From the NCBI GenBank assembly GCA_000179315.1, contig ADZZ01000346.1, forward strand, positions 1 through 34,527: a stretch of 34,527 nucleotides of DNA, given 5' to 3'. Below are positions 1-8,871 of the stretch, piece by piece (within the stretch, counting starts at the first letter, position 1; each line of letters starts with the position of its first letter). Position numbers and translations under genes: made by a program. This DNA is from a delta proteobacterium NaphS2. GTDB taxonomy: Bacteria > Desulfobacterota > DSM-4660 > Desulfatiglandales > Desulfatiglandaceae. The notes under the pieces were generated by a model. It was not told the origin of the DNA. It searched no databases and worked only from the letters and a program-made list of their open reading frames with translations.

Positions 1-1
1 G

Positions 2-1882
2 CAGGACTTGACCCAGGAAGTGACCGGTCCGCCCAAAAAGGTTGCCTATGATAAAAATGGTGCACCCACCAAAGCGGCGGCGGGTTTTGCAAAGAAACAG
101 GGTGTATCCGTCGATGAACTGCAAACCATTGAAACCCCCAAAGGCGAATATCTGTATGTGAAACAGGAGATTCCCGGACGACCGACCCTAGAAATCCTGT
201 CGGAGCGTTTGCCCGGCATCATCGGAGAGATTCCCTGGCCAAAATCCATGCGATGGGGCGCGGTCAGCTTTCCTTTTGTACGTCCGGTGCACTGGATTCT
301 CTCCCTTTTTGACGGCCGGGTGGTCCCCTTTGAAGCGGCGGGCGTTCAAAGTGGAAATAGCACCTTCGGGCATCGGTTTATGGCTCCGGAAGCGGTGAAC
401 GTCTCAACTGTCGAGGATTACCGGAAGGCCCTGGAGAATGCCTTTGTGGTGCTTGATCCCCACGAACGTCAGAAGGTTGTATTGAAAGTGGCTCAAGATG
501 CGGCGGCAAATGTCGGCGGCGTTCCGGCGGATGATCCGGAACTGGTTCAGACAGTCGCCAATCTAACCGAATATCCAACGGCGGTCTGCGGCAGTTTTGA
601 AAATGCCTTTCTGGATTTGCCCGATGCGGTTTTGATCACCGCCATGCGGGAGCATCAGAAATACTTCGCGGTATATGACGATGTGGGATCCCTCATGCCC
701 AATTTCGTGGCCATCAACAACACGAAAACCCGGGATGAATCAGTGGTGTGCCGAGGGCATGAACGGGTTCTCAGGGCCAGGCTTTCCGATGCTGATTTCT
801 TCCTGAAAGAGGACCGCAAGCGACCGCTTTTGGAACGTTTGGAGGACCTGAAACAGGTGATCTATCAGGCACAGCTGGGCACATCGTATGCCAAAGTAAT
901 GCGGGTCGAAGCCCTTACGGCGCATATTTCAGCTCAGGTGATTCCAGAACAGGTTGACGGCGCAAAGCTGGCGGCTCGTCTGGCCAAATGCGACCTGGTG
1001 ACCCATATGGTTATCGAGTTTCCATCCCTTCAGGGGGCTGTGGGGAAAGCCTACGCGGAACTGGAAGGGTATGACGAAGAGATCTGTTCCGGAATTTATG
1101 ATCATTATCTTCCCCTGAAGGCGGGGGGTGCGCTTCCGCAGACTGAAATCGGGGCTGTCGTGGGAATGGCGGACCGTTTGGACACCATCGCCGGATGTTT
1201 TGCTGTGGGTCTCGAACCCACGGGAAAGGCCGACCCGTTTGCCCTTCGAAGACACGCACTGGCCGTTATTCGGATTATTGAAGATAGGGGCTGGGATCTT
1301 TCCTTTAAGTCGCTTGTGGAAAAAGCCCTGTCGCTTTTGGCGGAAGATATCACCTTTGATTTCGATGATACCTTTGGGCGGGTAACAGCGTTTATTCGGG
1401 AACGCTATAAGAACATGATGCTGCGATCCGATTACGCTTCGGATCTTGTGGAAGCGGCCATTTGCAATGAATTTGACCGTATCCTGAGTCTCAGACCCAA
1501 AATGGAGCAGCTCAAGGAATTTAGCTTTTCATCTGAGGAATTTACACCTTTGGCACTGACCTTTAAACGGGTGAATAATATCATCAAGAAGCAGGGTCGG
1601 ATGTTTTCGGTTGATCCGGCGCATTTTAAAGAAGATGCCGAAAAGGATTTGTGGGAAGCATATCAGTCCCTCAAGGGTGATGTTGAAGAATGTATCGGAA
1701 AAAGCGCTTTTTTGGATGCACTGGGGATTATGACCCGTCTCAGGACGCCCGTGGATCGGTTGTTTGATCATGTGGAGATTTTGACGGATGATGAAACACA
1801 GAGAGAAAACCGGGTGGGTCTGTTGCAGCTGATTTCGAATTTTGTGCTGACGATCGCCGATTTTTCCAAATTTTCAATATGA
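2..1882 (+). CDS. glyS: Glycyl-tRNA synthetase beta subunit, 5' partial
   Basis: This is the beta chain of the bacterial alpha2-beta2 glycyl-tRNA synthetase, which charges tRNA-Gly in the cytoplasm. The reading frame is open to the left edge, so the start lies outside the window; about 626 of the usual ~690 residues are present. The visible N-terminal part contains the family stretch VTGPPKKVAYD, followed by REHQKYF, the ADFFLKEDRK segment and GIYDHYLPLKAGG. Near the C-terminus lies the DALR-like anticodon-binding region ending in IADFSKFSI. The TTG at position 8 is an internal leucine codon and not a start. Its partner glyQ would be expected just upstream. The stop overlaps the convergent mltA gene by 9 bases, so there is no room for a dedicated terminator between them. 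Confidence 0.95.
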   Translation, partial: QDLTQEVTGPPKKVAYDKNGAPTKAAAGFAKKQGVSVDELQTIETPKGEYLYVKQEIPGRPTLEILSERLPGIIGEIPWPKSMRWGAVSFPFVRPVHWILSLFDGRVVPFEAAGVQSGNSTFGHRFMAPEAVNVSTVEDYRKALENAFVVLDPHERQKVVLKVAQDAAANVGGVPADDPELVQTVANLTEYPTAVCGSFENAFLDLPDAVLITAMREHQKYFAVYDDVGSLMPNFVAINNTKTRDESVVCRGHERVLRARLSDADFFLKEDRKRPLLERLEDLKQVIYQAQLGTSYAKVMRVEALTAHISAQVIPEQVDGAKLAARLAKCDLVTHMVIEFPSLQGAVGKAYAELEGYDEEICSGIYDHYLPLKAGGALPQTEIGAVVGMADRLDTIAGCFAVGLEPTGKADPFALRRHALAVIRIIEDRGWDLSFKSLVEKALSLLAEDITFDFDDTFGRVTAFIRERYKNMMLRSDYASDLVEAAICNEFDRILSLRPKMEQLKEFSFSSEEFTPLALTFKRVNNIIKKQGRMFSVDPAHFKEDAEKDLWEAYQSLKGDVEECIGKSAFLDALGIMTRLRTPVDRLFDHVEILTDDETQRENRVGLLQLISNFVLTIADFSKFSI

Positions 1883-3091
1883 AATATTTTTCTTCAATAT
1901 CAGAATATACAACGCACCTTCATGTTTCAAATGTCCCGCCGCCGCTTCAGCGTAGGGACCGCTTCCCCAGAAAATATCTGCTCGTCCCGGTCCTTTGATG
2001 GCACCCCCGGTATCCTGGTTTAAGACGAAACGGGAAAATTTTTTCCACGCGGTGATGCCTCCTTCAGCATCAAGGACCGGTTTCCGGCATGAGATAAAGC
2101 CTAAAGCCCCTTTGGGAAACCGTTGTGAATCGAGCGCAATGGATCTCCCCGGGGTCAGGGGGACGCCGATATTGCCGACGGGTCCGGTTTTAAGGGGTCT
2201 GAAAAATATGTAGGAAGGGTTGTAATTTAATATTTCCCGGACGGCCTCGGGATGTTCCGAAAGGTACTGCCGGATGGCCTGCATGGACATTTCCTCCCTT
2301 GTGAGCAGACCTCTGTCCAGCAGGTAACGGCCAATGCTGCGATAGGTGTGGCCATTGGAAGCGCTGTAACCCACATGCAGTTCGCCCCCCTCTTTCAGTT
2401 GCAGCCGACCTGACCCTTGAATGTGAAGGAAGGCCGCATCCACGGGGCTTTTGAGCCAGGCCAGCTCAAGGTCTTTTCCGCTGAGCGCCCCGGAGGCTAT
2501 TTCTTCTCTGGAATAGTAGGGGACAAACCGCTTTCCCTCAATCCTGCCGGCGATTTTCCTGCCTTTCAAGTCCTCCCTGAAAAGGGAAAGATCCGCCGTA
2601 ATCAGATCCTGAGGCCTTCGGTAAAGGGGGTACTTGAAAGTATTATCGGGTGTCAGGCCGGCTTGGTAAAGGGGTTCAAAATATCCGGTGAAGAGAACTT
2701 TTTCGTTTCCATTCTTCCCCGTGGCGCGGTAAATGAAGAAATTTTCTCTGATGGCCTTTTCAAAACGCTCAGGTTTCGGTTTCTGCCGGATCAGATCAAG
2801 GAATGCCGCCTGGCTTTTCCGTACCTGACGGCAGGTAAATGTTTGCGGACCGTAATGAAAGAGGCTTTCAGGGTTCAATTTGCGCAGATAGTCCTGGTTC
2901 TTTTCAAGGGCTGATATTAATGATTCCCAGTCCATGTCATCGTTGAATTCGGGATAAAAATAGTTCACCGGTTCGAGGGCTTCTTCGTATATCCGGTTAT
3001 CTTTTTTGATTGCGGGATGACAGGCAAACAACAGGGATATTATAAAGGTCAGAAACAAAAATTTGAGATTGAATGGATGTTGGCGATTCAT
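1874..3091 (-). CDS. mltA: Membrane-bound lytic murein transglycosylase A (lipoprotein)
   Basis: MltA cleaves the MurNAc-GlcNAc bond of peptidoglycan, forming 1,6-anhydromuropeptides, and is anchored in the outer membrane. The 405-residue protein starts with a hydrophobic segment ending in a lipobox (LLFAC, Cys about residue 24), so it should be a lipoprotein. The MltA barrel is recognisable from FTGYFEPLY, the FLHIQGSGR segment and GYSASNGHTYRSIG. The C-terminal 3D domain shows FVLNQDTGGAIKGPGRAD followed by FWGSG, which carries the catalytic aspartate region. Length fits the family. The ATG has a GAGGGA ribosome-binding site 4 bases upstream. The gene is monocistronic, convergent with glyS and divergent from lpxC. 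Confidence 0.93.
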   Translation of the reverse strand: MNRQHPFNLKFLFLTFIISLLFACHPAIKKDNRIYEEALEPVNYFYPEFNDDMDWESLISALEKNQDYLRKLNPESLFHYGPQTFTCRQVRKSQAAFLDLIRQKPKPERFEKAIRENFFIYRATGKNGNEKVLFTGYFEPLYQAGLTPDNTFKYPLYRRPQDLITADLSLFREDLKGRKIAGRIEGKRFVPYYSREEIASGALSGKDLELAWLKSPVDAAFLHIQGSGRLQLKEGGELHVGYSASNGHTYRSIGRYLLDRGLLTREEMSMQAIRQYLSEHPEAVREILNYNPSYIFFRPLKTGPVGNIGVPLTPGRSIALDSQRFPKGALGFISCRKPVLDAEGGITAWKKFSRFVLNQDTGGAIKGPGRADIFWGSGPYAEAAAGHLKHEGALYILILKKNISY

Positions 3092-3126
3092 GATTCCCTC
3101 ATAAAAGTTGTGATCTCGTTTTTCAT

Positions 3127-3132
3127 ATTATA
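3127..3132 (-). promoter_or_regulatory. Candidate -10 box for mltA
   Basis: Reading on the minus strand, a perfect TATAAT lies about 35 bases upstream of the mltA ATG. No good -35 is found at 16-18 bases; a TTGAAA occurs only 12 bases upstream of it. The assignment is therefore tentative. Confidence 0.3.
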
Positions 3133-3271
3133 GACGCGCTCTTTTTTCAAGAATGGATCACATCAAGCACTTTTTTCCGGCCCGGGCTGAAATGGGTTTT
3201 TTCCAAAAACATCACGCTGAAAATGTGGTTTTTTTGCCACACTCTGTTTTCTATGAAAACCGGCCTGTGAA

Positions 3272-3299
3272 TTGTTGTTCAACCAACGACCGTTATAAT
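3272..3299 (+). promoter_or_regulatory. Candidate sigma-70 promoter for lpxC
   Basis: TTGTTG at 3272-3277 is followed after 16 bases by a perfect TATAAT at 3294-3299. It lies in the divergent mltA/lpxC intergenic region, about 140 bases before the lpxC start. This is pattern matching only. Confidence 0.4.
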
Positions 3300-3352
3300 C
3301 GTTGTAATATCATATAGTTGCATATAATATCGCTGCGTTGAAGGAAATCGTT

Positions 3353-3381
3353 TTGGTGTGTGGCACACTATTTGCTAGTAT
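3353..3381 (+). promoter_or_regulatory. Second candidate promoter for lpxC
   Basis: TTGGTG (3353-3358), a 17-base spacer and TAGTAT (3376-3381) lie closer to lpxC. The spacer contains the small palindrome GTGTGGCACAC (3358-3368), which could be an operator. The rest of 3133-3440 is AT-rich and shows no further gene. Confidence 0.33.
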
Positions 3382-3440
3382 ACATTGCACGCTTTAAAAG
3401 AGGTGGGCGAAGTGCCCTACTTTTCAATAAGGAGAAACCT

Positions 3441-4370
3441 GTGGATTTCAAACAACGCACATTGAAGGACAGTGTCGGTTGTACCGGGCTGGGTCTTCAT
3501 TCAGGTGAGAGAATAAGAATTCATATCAAACCCGCGCCGTGTGGTGCGGGAATACGCTTTCTGAGAACCGACCTGCCTGAGCATGCTTTTATCGATGCCC
3601 GTTTCGACAATGTTTTTGATACAACGCTGGCCACAAGTATCGGTTCCAATGGATGTCGCGTATCGACCATTGAACACCTGATGGCCGCATTTTACGGGCT
3701 GGGTGTTGACAATGCCGTTGTGGAACTGGACGGACCTGAAGTGCCCATCATGGATGGCAGTTCAGCGCCTTTTGTTTATTTGCTCAAGAGTGCGGGCATT
3801 GAAGAACAGCAGGAACCAAAACAATTTTTTGTTGTCAAAAAGCCCTTTAAATTGGATGATGGTCAGCGCTCTATTCGGGTCTACCCTTCAAAAGAATTGA
3901 AAATCAGTTACATGATCGATTTTCAACACCCGATGCTGCGGAATCAGGAATACGAACTGGCCTTTTCAGGAGGTGACTTTATACGTGAAATCAGTCGGGC
4001 CAGAACATTCGGGTTTTTAAAAGACGTGCAAACCCTGAAAGAAAACGGGCTTGCCAAAGGCGTGTCCCTGGACAATGTTGTCGCCATCGATGATTTCAGA
4101 ATCCTGAACGAGGATGGATTAAGATATAAGGATGAATTTGTCAGACACAAGATTCTTGATTTTATCGGGGATCTTTCTTTGGCACAATCCCCCGTAATCG
4201 GTCATTTTGTTGTGAAGAAATCGGGCCATTTTCTGAATCAGAAGATGTTGACCAAACTGATGGCATCCAGGAAACACTTGAAGATATTGACGTTTGTAAG
4301 CCCTGAGGAATGTAGCGAAAACAGCCTCCGTATCCCGGCCTTCGGCCTGCCCGAACTTGCCCCCGTATGA
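3441..4370 (+). CDS. lpxC: UDP-3-O-acyl-N-acetylglucosamine deacetylase
   Basis: LpxC catalyses the first committed step of lipid A synthesis, zinc-dependent deacetylation of UDP-3-O-acyl-GlcNAc in the cytoplasm. I chose the GTG at 3441 because AAGGAG lies 6 bases upstream and because the protein then begins like the family (VDFKQRTLK); 27 more codons are open upstream but look non-coding. With this start, 309 residues are encoded. Zinc ligands are visible as His79 (in EHLMAAF), His236 and Asp240 (in HKILDFIGDL), and the late GHFVVKKSGH segment is present. The N-terminal CTGLGLHSG is typical. The gene is followed by its own terminator, so it is separate from the LPS cluster downstream. Confidence 0.95.
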   Translation: MDFKQRTLKDSVGCTGLGLHSGERIRIHIKPAPCGAGIRFLRTDLPEHAFIDARFDNVFDTTLATSIGSNGCRVSTIEHLMAAFYGLGVDNAVVELDGPEVPIMDGSSAPFVYLLKSAGIEEQQEPKQFFVVKKPFKLDDGQRSIRVYPSKELKISYMIDFQHPMLRNQEYELAFSGGDFIREISRARTFGFLKDVQTLKENGLAKGVSLDNVVAIDDFRILNEDGLRYKDEFVRHKILDFIGDLSLAQSPVIGHFVVKKSGHFLNQKMLTKLMASRKHLKILTFVSPEECSENSLRIPAFGLPELAPV

Positions 4371-4401
4371 TTCTTTAAAAAAGCGACACGCGTAAGTCTC
4401 G

Positions 4402-4439
4402 AAAAGCCGTCTCTTTAAATGTGAGGAGCCGGCTTTTTT
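4402..4439 (+). terminator. Rho-independent terminator after lpxC
   Basis: AAAAGCCG at 4402-4409 pairs with CGGCTTTT at 4430-4437, with an inner CTC/GAG pairing, and runs into six T residues. It begins 31 bases after the lpxC stop. The remaining sequence up to 4636 holds only the inverted repeat described at 4580. Confidence 0.85.
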
Positions 4440-4579
4440 GGTGTCTCAGCGCTGGTATCAGAACACCTTTCGTACCCCAGCCATGGGTGCCAAAATATGA
4501 CTTTCAGGTGATATACCTTGCATTTTCCTCTATTCCAACTTATTATCCTTTATTTAAATTTCATAGATGTTAAAGGGTT

Positions 4580-4604
4580 ATGGTGATGTGCTCAGAATCA
4601 CCAT
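4580..4604. repeat. Perfect 8-bp inverted repeat upstream of the DUF4390 gene
   Basis: ATGGTGAT (4580-4587) and ATCACCAT (4597-4604) are exact inverted copies separated by 9 bases, 32 bases before the DUF4390 start. It could be an operator or a 5'-UTR hairpin. There is no T tract, so it is not a terminator. Confidence 0.4.
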
Positions 4605-4636
4605 TTGCCATATTTTTTAACGATTGAATCCCATAA

Positions 4637-5230
4637 ATGAAGACTGTTGCATCATTTAACAAAAGGCTCGCATTGTCGGCGCCGGCCATGCTTTTTGTTT
4701 GCTGGATCGGCCTGTTATGGACGGGTCCCGCGATGGCTGAGGACGCCAAGCTTGCGGATATTGTGGTTACCAACACCCGTGACCATCTGTTGCTTTATTT
4801 TACCGTTACGGACTGCTTTACCGAGAACATGAAAAAGGCCATTGATAACGGCGTTCCCACGACATTCACCTTCTTCGTGAATCTAAATGAAGTCAGAAAC
4901 TGGTGGTGGGACAAGAAAATCGCCGATTTAAAGGTCAGCCACGAAATCAAATACGACAGTTTAAAGGATGTCTATGAAGTAAGGCTGTCCTCACAGGATG
5001 ATAAAGTTGTTGTGGCAAAAGATTTTGAGCAGGCGAAGCGATTGATGGCTGAAATCGTAGGGCTCAAAATAACTGAACTTCGAAATCTGCATCGAGGTGA
5101 CAGATATCAGATCAACATGATGGCAGAGTTAGACACCATCAAGCTGCCCTTCTATTTTCATTATGTCTTTTTTTTCCTTTCTTTGTGGGATTTTGAAACA
5201 GATTGGTATTCAGTGGACTTCAGATACTGA
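4637..5230 (+). CDS. DUF4390 family exported protein
   Basis: This 197-residue protein has a Sec signal peptide: a charged start, a hydrophobic core around residues 11-30 and an AMA cleavage site before EDAKL. The mature part matches the DUF4390 family as I know it, a small domain common in deltaproteobacteria and beta/gammaproteobacteria and usually encoded directly before an NtrY-like histidine kinase, as here. Visible features are the beta-rich start (DIVVTNTRDHLLLYFTV), a FTFFVNLNE segment, and a C-terminal aromatic stretch ending in DFETDWYSVDFRY. The biochemical role is unknown. From the fixed pairing I infer that it may modulate the sensory part of the kinase in the periplasm. Confidence 0.85.
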   Translation: MKTVASFNKRLALSAPAMLFVCWIGLLWTGPAMAEDAKLADIVVTNTRDHLLLYFTVTDCFTENMKKAIDNGVPTTFTFFVNLNEVRNWWWDKKIADLKVSHEIKYDSLKDVYEVRLSSQDDKVVVAKDFEQAKRLMAEIVGLKITELRNLHRGDRYQINMMAELDTIKLPFYFHYVFFFLSLWDFETDWYSVDFRY

Positions 5231-5286
5231 GGATAGGGGAATATCAGTTCCGGTTGTTTGCATTTTGAAGTCCAATGGTGTTTGCC

Positions 5287-5322
5287 CGGAAAATCGAGCG
5301 GCCTGTTAGCATTGGTTTTCCG
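5287..5322. repeat. Inverted repeat in the DUF4390-kinase intergenic space
   Basis: CGGAAAA (5287-5293) and TTTTCCG (5316-5322) are perfect inverted copies with a 22-base loop, 30 bases before the kinase ATG. Overlapping alternatives exist, such as CCAATG/CATTGG and an imperfect outer pair at about 5237-5252 and 5324-5340. The leader may fold, but no function can be assigned. Confidence 0.28.
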
Positions 5323-5351
5323 CCGGAAAGTTCTATTCCCAGTTGTTTGCC

Positions 5352-7583
5352 ATGAAAAATTATCTCCAAGCCGAACTAAATGATCGCAAAAGACGCCGCA
5401 GAGAACGATATGTCATCGCTTTTCTGTGTGTGGCGATCTCTTTTCTGCTTTACCTCAGCCTGCGTGTATTTCATCTTGGACAGGCCCTCCCTTTTTCCAG
5501 CAGCATCATCGCTTTTGCGCTTATCAATATTAATGTAATTTTGCTTTTGTTGTTGCTTTTTCTGACGGTCAGGAACCTGGTCAAGCTCCTCTTTGAGCGC
5601 AAAAAGGGGATCATGGGGGCCAGGCTCAGGACGAAACTGGTGCTGGCCTTTGTGATTCTTTCTCTTATACCCACGACAATTCTCTTTTTTGTTTCGGTAC
5701 AGTTTATTTCTTCATCCATCGATTACTGGTTCAACCTTCAGATTGAAAGGTCCCTCAAATCGTCGCTGGAAGTGGGGCAGGACTATTATAACGGCGTGAC
5801 CGATGAAATTCTTTCTTTCGGCAACGTGTTGAGCCGGGTCATTACATACGAAGGTTATTTGATCCCCAACAAGCAAGAAGGACTTCAAAGATTCACCGAT
5901 GAAAAGAGAAAGGAACTTGGACTTGCATCATTGAAGGTTTATTCCGAAGCCCTGGAATTGGTGTCGGCATCCAATGATCACCGCATTGACCTGACCACAT
6001 TTACCGACCCACCCAATAGCGTGCTGGAACATGCCATGATTGAAGGGACGGATGGGCAATACATCCAATCTTCACCCCAAGGCGATCTGGTCGCAGGGGT
6101 CGTGCCGATTTTTTCACGAACCGCTTCCAAAGCCGTGGTGGGACTGCTGGTCGCGACGCGCTTTGTGCCGGGTTCATTTGTCAACCGTTTGCACGCCATT
6201 TCGAAAGGTCTTCAGCAATACCGGCAACTGAAAATGCTCAAAACCCCCATCAAAGCGAGTCACATGATTACGCTTTCCATCGTGACGTTGCTGATTATCT
6301 TCACCTCCGTTTGGTTCGGATTTTATATTTCCAAAGAGGTCACTGTCCCCATAAACGAACTGGCTGAAGCGACCAATCGCATTGCGTCCGGTGATTACGA
6401 TTTTTTCATCGATCTGGAGACAAAAGATGAAATGGGTGTCCTGGTAAACTCCTTCAACCGCATGACCAGAGATCTGAAGGTGGGCAAGAACAATCTGGAG
6501 TCGGCCAACAAGGAACTGGTGGCCAGCAATCTGGAGTTGGAACAGCGCCGGTTGTATATGGAGGTTGTGCTGGCAAATGTGGCAGCAGGCGTCGTGTCCG
6601 CGGATGCAAGAGGCCGAATCCTCACCATCAACAAGTCGGCGGAAAGGATGCTCAACATAAAAGCAGCGCAGATTATCGGCAAGAAATACAAAGAGATCCT
6701 TTCCAATGAAAACAAAAAGATCGTGGACAACATTATTCGAAATGAAGCGTTTTTTCGAAAGGGTTTTATGAATAAAGAGATTCGCATATCAGCCGGAAAT
6801 CGTCATTTAATGGTTCTGGTGAGCCTGAATGTCCTTAAGGATGATCGAGGAGATTATCTGGGGCTTGTGGCTGTTTTGGAGGATTTAACCGAAATTGAAA
6901 AAGCCCAGCGAATGGCGGCTTGGCGCGAGGTGGCAAGGCGCATCGCCCATGAAGTCAAAAATCCACTGACGCCCATTCAGCTTTCAGCCCAGCGACTGAT
7001 GAAACGCTACGGTGATAAATTGAATGATGAAGATGCAAAAATATTTCTCGAGTGTACGGGAACCATTATTTCCCAGGTAGATGAACTGAAACATCTTGTC
7101 AACGAGTTTTCCAACTTTGCTCGAATGCCCGCGGCCAACCCTTCGCCATCAAACATCAACGAAATTATCGAAGAATCTCTGGCGCTGTTCAGGGAGGCGC
7201 ACAAGCAAATTTCCTTTAATTTCGAACGCTCGAGGAAAGTACCGGTCTTCAACCTGGATCGGGAACAGATGAAGCGCGTTATGATCAATTTGCTGGACAA
7301 TGCCGTGGAAGCCATGGAAGGCCATGGCCAAGTGAAAATTGATCTGGACTATGACAATGTTTTGAAAATGGTTCGTATCCGGGTGGCGGACGATGGCCGC
7401 GGCATTGATTCCAAGAACAAGTCACGGTTGTTTGAGCCTTATTTTTCCACCAAAAAGCATGGAACAGGACTGGGGCTCGCCATCGTCAGCACGATCATTG
7501 CCGACCATGATGGGTTTATCCGGGTAAAGGACAACCACCCCAAGGGCACGAAATTTGTTATTGAATTGCCGATTCGGACGTGA
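5352..7583 (+). CDS. NtrY-like membrane sensor histidine kinase
   Basis: The 743-residue protein has the NtrY layout. Three hydrophobic segments lie near residues 20-115, then an extracytoplasmic region of about 180 residues, then a fourth membrane helix (THSIV-like stretch around 300-320). A HAMP domain follows, then a PAS domain (about 400-510). The HisKA domain has phospho-acceptor His533 in ARRIAHEVKNPLTP. The ATPase domain shows an N box (NLLDNAVEAM), G1 (ADDGRGI) and G2 (GTGLGLAI). I start at ATG 5352; an in-frame TTG nine bases earlier is an alternative. No clear Shine-Dalgarno sequence is seen. No response regulator is encoded next to it, which is unusual for NtrY, normally paired with NtrX. 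It lies directly before the LPS genes. Confidence 0.86.
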   Translation: MKNYLQAELNDRKRRRRERYVIAFLCVAISFLLYLSLRVFHLGQALPFSSSIIAFALININVILLLLLLFLTVRNLVKLLFERKKGIMGARLRTKLVLAFVILSLIPTTILFFVSVQFISSSIDYWFNLQIERSLKSSLEVGQDYYNGVTDEILSFGNVLSRVITYEGYLIPNKQEGLQRFTDEKRKELGLASLKVYSEALELVSASNDHRIDLTTFTDPPNSVLEHAMIEGTDGQYIQSSPQGDLVAGVVPIFSRTASKAVVGLLVATRFVPGSFVNRLHAISKGLQQYRQLKMLKTPIKASHMITLSIVTLLIIFTSVWFGFYISKEVTVPINELAEATNRIASGDYDFFIDLETKDEMGVLVNSFNRMTRDLKVGKNNLESANKELVASNLELEQRRLYMEVVLANVAAGVVSADARGRILTINKSAERMLNIKAAQIIGKKYKEILSNENKKIVDNIIRNEAFFRKGFMNKEIRISAGNRHLMVLVSLNVLKDDRGDYLGLVAVLEDLTEIEKAQRMAAWREVARRIAHEVKNPLTPIQLSAQRLMKRYGDKLNDEDAKIFLECTGTIISQVDELKHLVNEFSNFARMPAANPSPSNINEIIEESLALFREAHKQISFNFERSRKVPVFNLDREQMKRVMINLLDNAVEAMEGHGQVKIDLDYDNVLKMVRIRVADDGRGIDSKNKSRLFEPYFSTKKHGTGLGLAIVSTIIADHDGFIRVKDNHPKGTKFVIELPIRT

Positions 7584-7605
7584 TTCGGATTTAAACGGAA
7601 AAGGC

Positions 7606-8871
7606 ATGATGATTCTGTATCATTTTGTATGGAGCTTTCTGCTGATCTTCTTGGTTCCGGCCGCTTTTCTTTCAGGGCAGAAACGCTTGAAAGAACGTCT
7701 GGCCTTGAATCTGCCAAAGCGTCTGCCAAAAAAAGATAACATCTGGGTGCATGCGCTCTCCGTGGGGGAAGTGCTTTCCGCCGTTCCTCTTGTGGCGCAG
7801 CTAAAGGCCGTGTTTCCCGACAAAGACATCGTGTTTTCCGTTGCAACCCGAAGTGGTGTAAAACTGGCAAACGAAAAACTTGGAAGCCGGGTCGCCAGTA
7901 TTATTACGCTCCCTCTCGATGCCTGGTGGTGTGTACGACGCGTCACGAACCGTGTGCGGCCTTCAATTTTCATCCTGGTTGAAACGGATCTCTGGCCGGG
8001 ACTGCTGTCTTTTCTGGAACAAAAAGGTGTCAAAAGTTTATTGGTGAACGGTCGGATTTCCCCCCGCACCTCTAACGCCTACCTGAAGGCACCGGCGCTG
8101 GTGAGGCGTATGTTTGCACCGCTTAGGCATTGTCTGATGCAGACTCCTCTGGATCGAGACAGGTTGGTGCGGTTGGGGATGGATGGAGAAAAGGTGATCA
8201 CCACAGGCAACATCAAATTTGACCGCGAGACGGGAACCCGGGATCCGGAGCGGAAGGCGGCTTGGATCGAGAAGCTGGGCTTGAACGAATATACGCCGAT
8301 CTGGTTGGCCGGAAGCACCCATGATGGTGAAGAGGCGGTGATCTTGAAGGTCTTTCAGGAGTTAAAGCGGGAATATCCGCTGTTGCGTCTGATTATTGCA
8401 CCAAGGGATGTGGGCCGGTCCCGGGAAATTTCAAGGCTCGTCAGCAATCGGGATTTGGCGGTTGCATTAAGAACCCGTGTTTCTGAACAGCGCAGTCCCT
8501 ATGATGTTCTGGTTCTGGATACGGTGGGCGAATTGGGACAATTGTATGATATCGGCTGCGTGGCGTTTGTGGGGGGCAGTCTTGTTCCCATCGGCGGGCA
8601 TAATCTGCTCGAACCTGCCGATTCGGGTATTCCGGTGATTTTCGGACCTCATACGCATAATTTTGAATTGATGTCGGAATTGATTCTAAAGGCCGGTGGG
8701 GCGCTGCGGGTGCAAAACGGCGCGGCGCTTTTTGACGCCATGAAAGATCTTTTGTCCAGTCCCGGGTTGCGCAACCGCATGGGAGAAAAGGCGAAATCCT
8801 TTGTGTCCGAAAATCGTGGCGCCCTGAAAAGGGTTATGACGTATGTTGTTCAAAACATGAAATCCGGGTGA
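7606..8871 (+). CDS. waaA: 3-deoxy-D-manno-octulosonic acid (Kdo) transferase
   Basis: WaaA (KdtA) is a GT30 glycosyltransferase that transfers Kdo from CMP-Kdo to the lipid A precursor at the inner membrane. I start at ATG 7606 (AAAAGG just upstream; a second ATG follows at 7609), giving 421-422 residues, the normal length. An N-terminal membrane anchor (about residues 3-22) is followed by VHALSVGEV, which contains the catalytic glutamate. Later come VETDLWPG, LVNGRISPR, TGNIKFD, LAGSTHDGEE and the C-terminal nucleotide-binding signature FVGGSLVPIGGHNLLEP. The stop is directly followed by the lpxK ATG with no spacer, so the two are almost certainly co-translated. Confidence 0.96.
   Translation: MMILYHFVWSFLLIFLVPAAFLSGQKRLKERLALNLPKRLPKKDNIWVHALSVGEVLSAVPLVAQLKAVFPDKDIVFSVATRSGVKLANEKLGSRVASIITLPLDAWWCVRRVTNRVRPSIFILVETDLWPGLLSFLEQKGVKSLLVNGRISPRTSNAYLKAPALVRRMFAPLRHCLMQTPLDRDRLVRLGMDGEKVITTGNIKFDRETGTRDPERKAAWIEKLGLNEYTPIWLAGSTHDGEEAVILKVFQELKREYPLLRLIIAPRDVGRSREISRLVSNRDLAVALRTRVSEQRSPYDVLVLDTVGELGQLYDIGCVAFVGGSLVPIGGHNLLEPADSGIPVIFGPHTHNFELMSELILKAGGALRVQNGAALFDAMKDLLSSPGLRNRMGEKAKSFVSENRGALKRVMTYVVQNMKSG

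Noticed and set aside
3360-3440. Longer lpxC start with 27 extra residues
   Set aside because: The GTG at 3441 has an ideal ribosome-binding site and aligns with family N-termini, placing zinc ligand His79 at the standard number.
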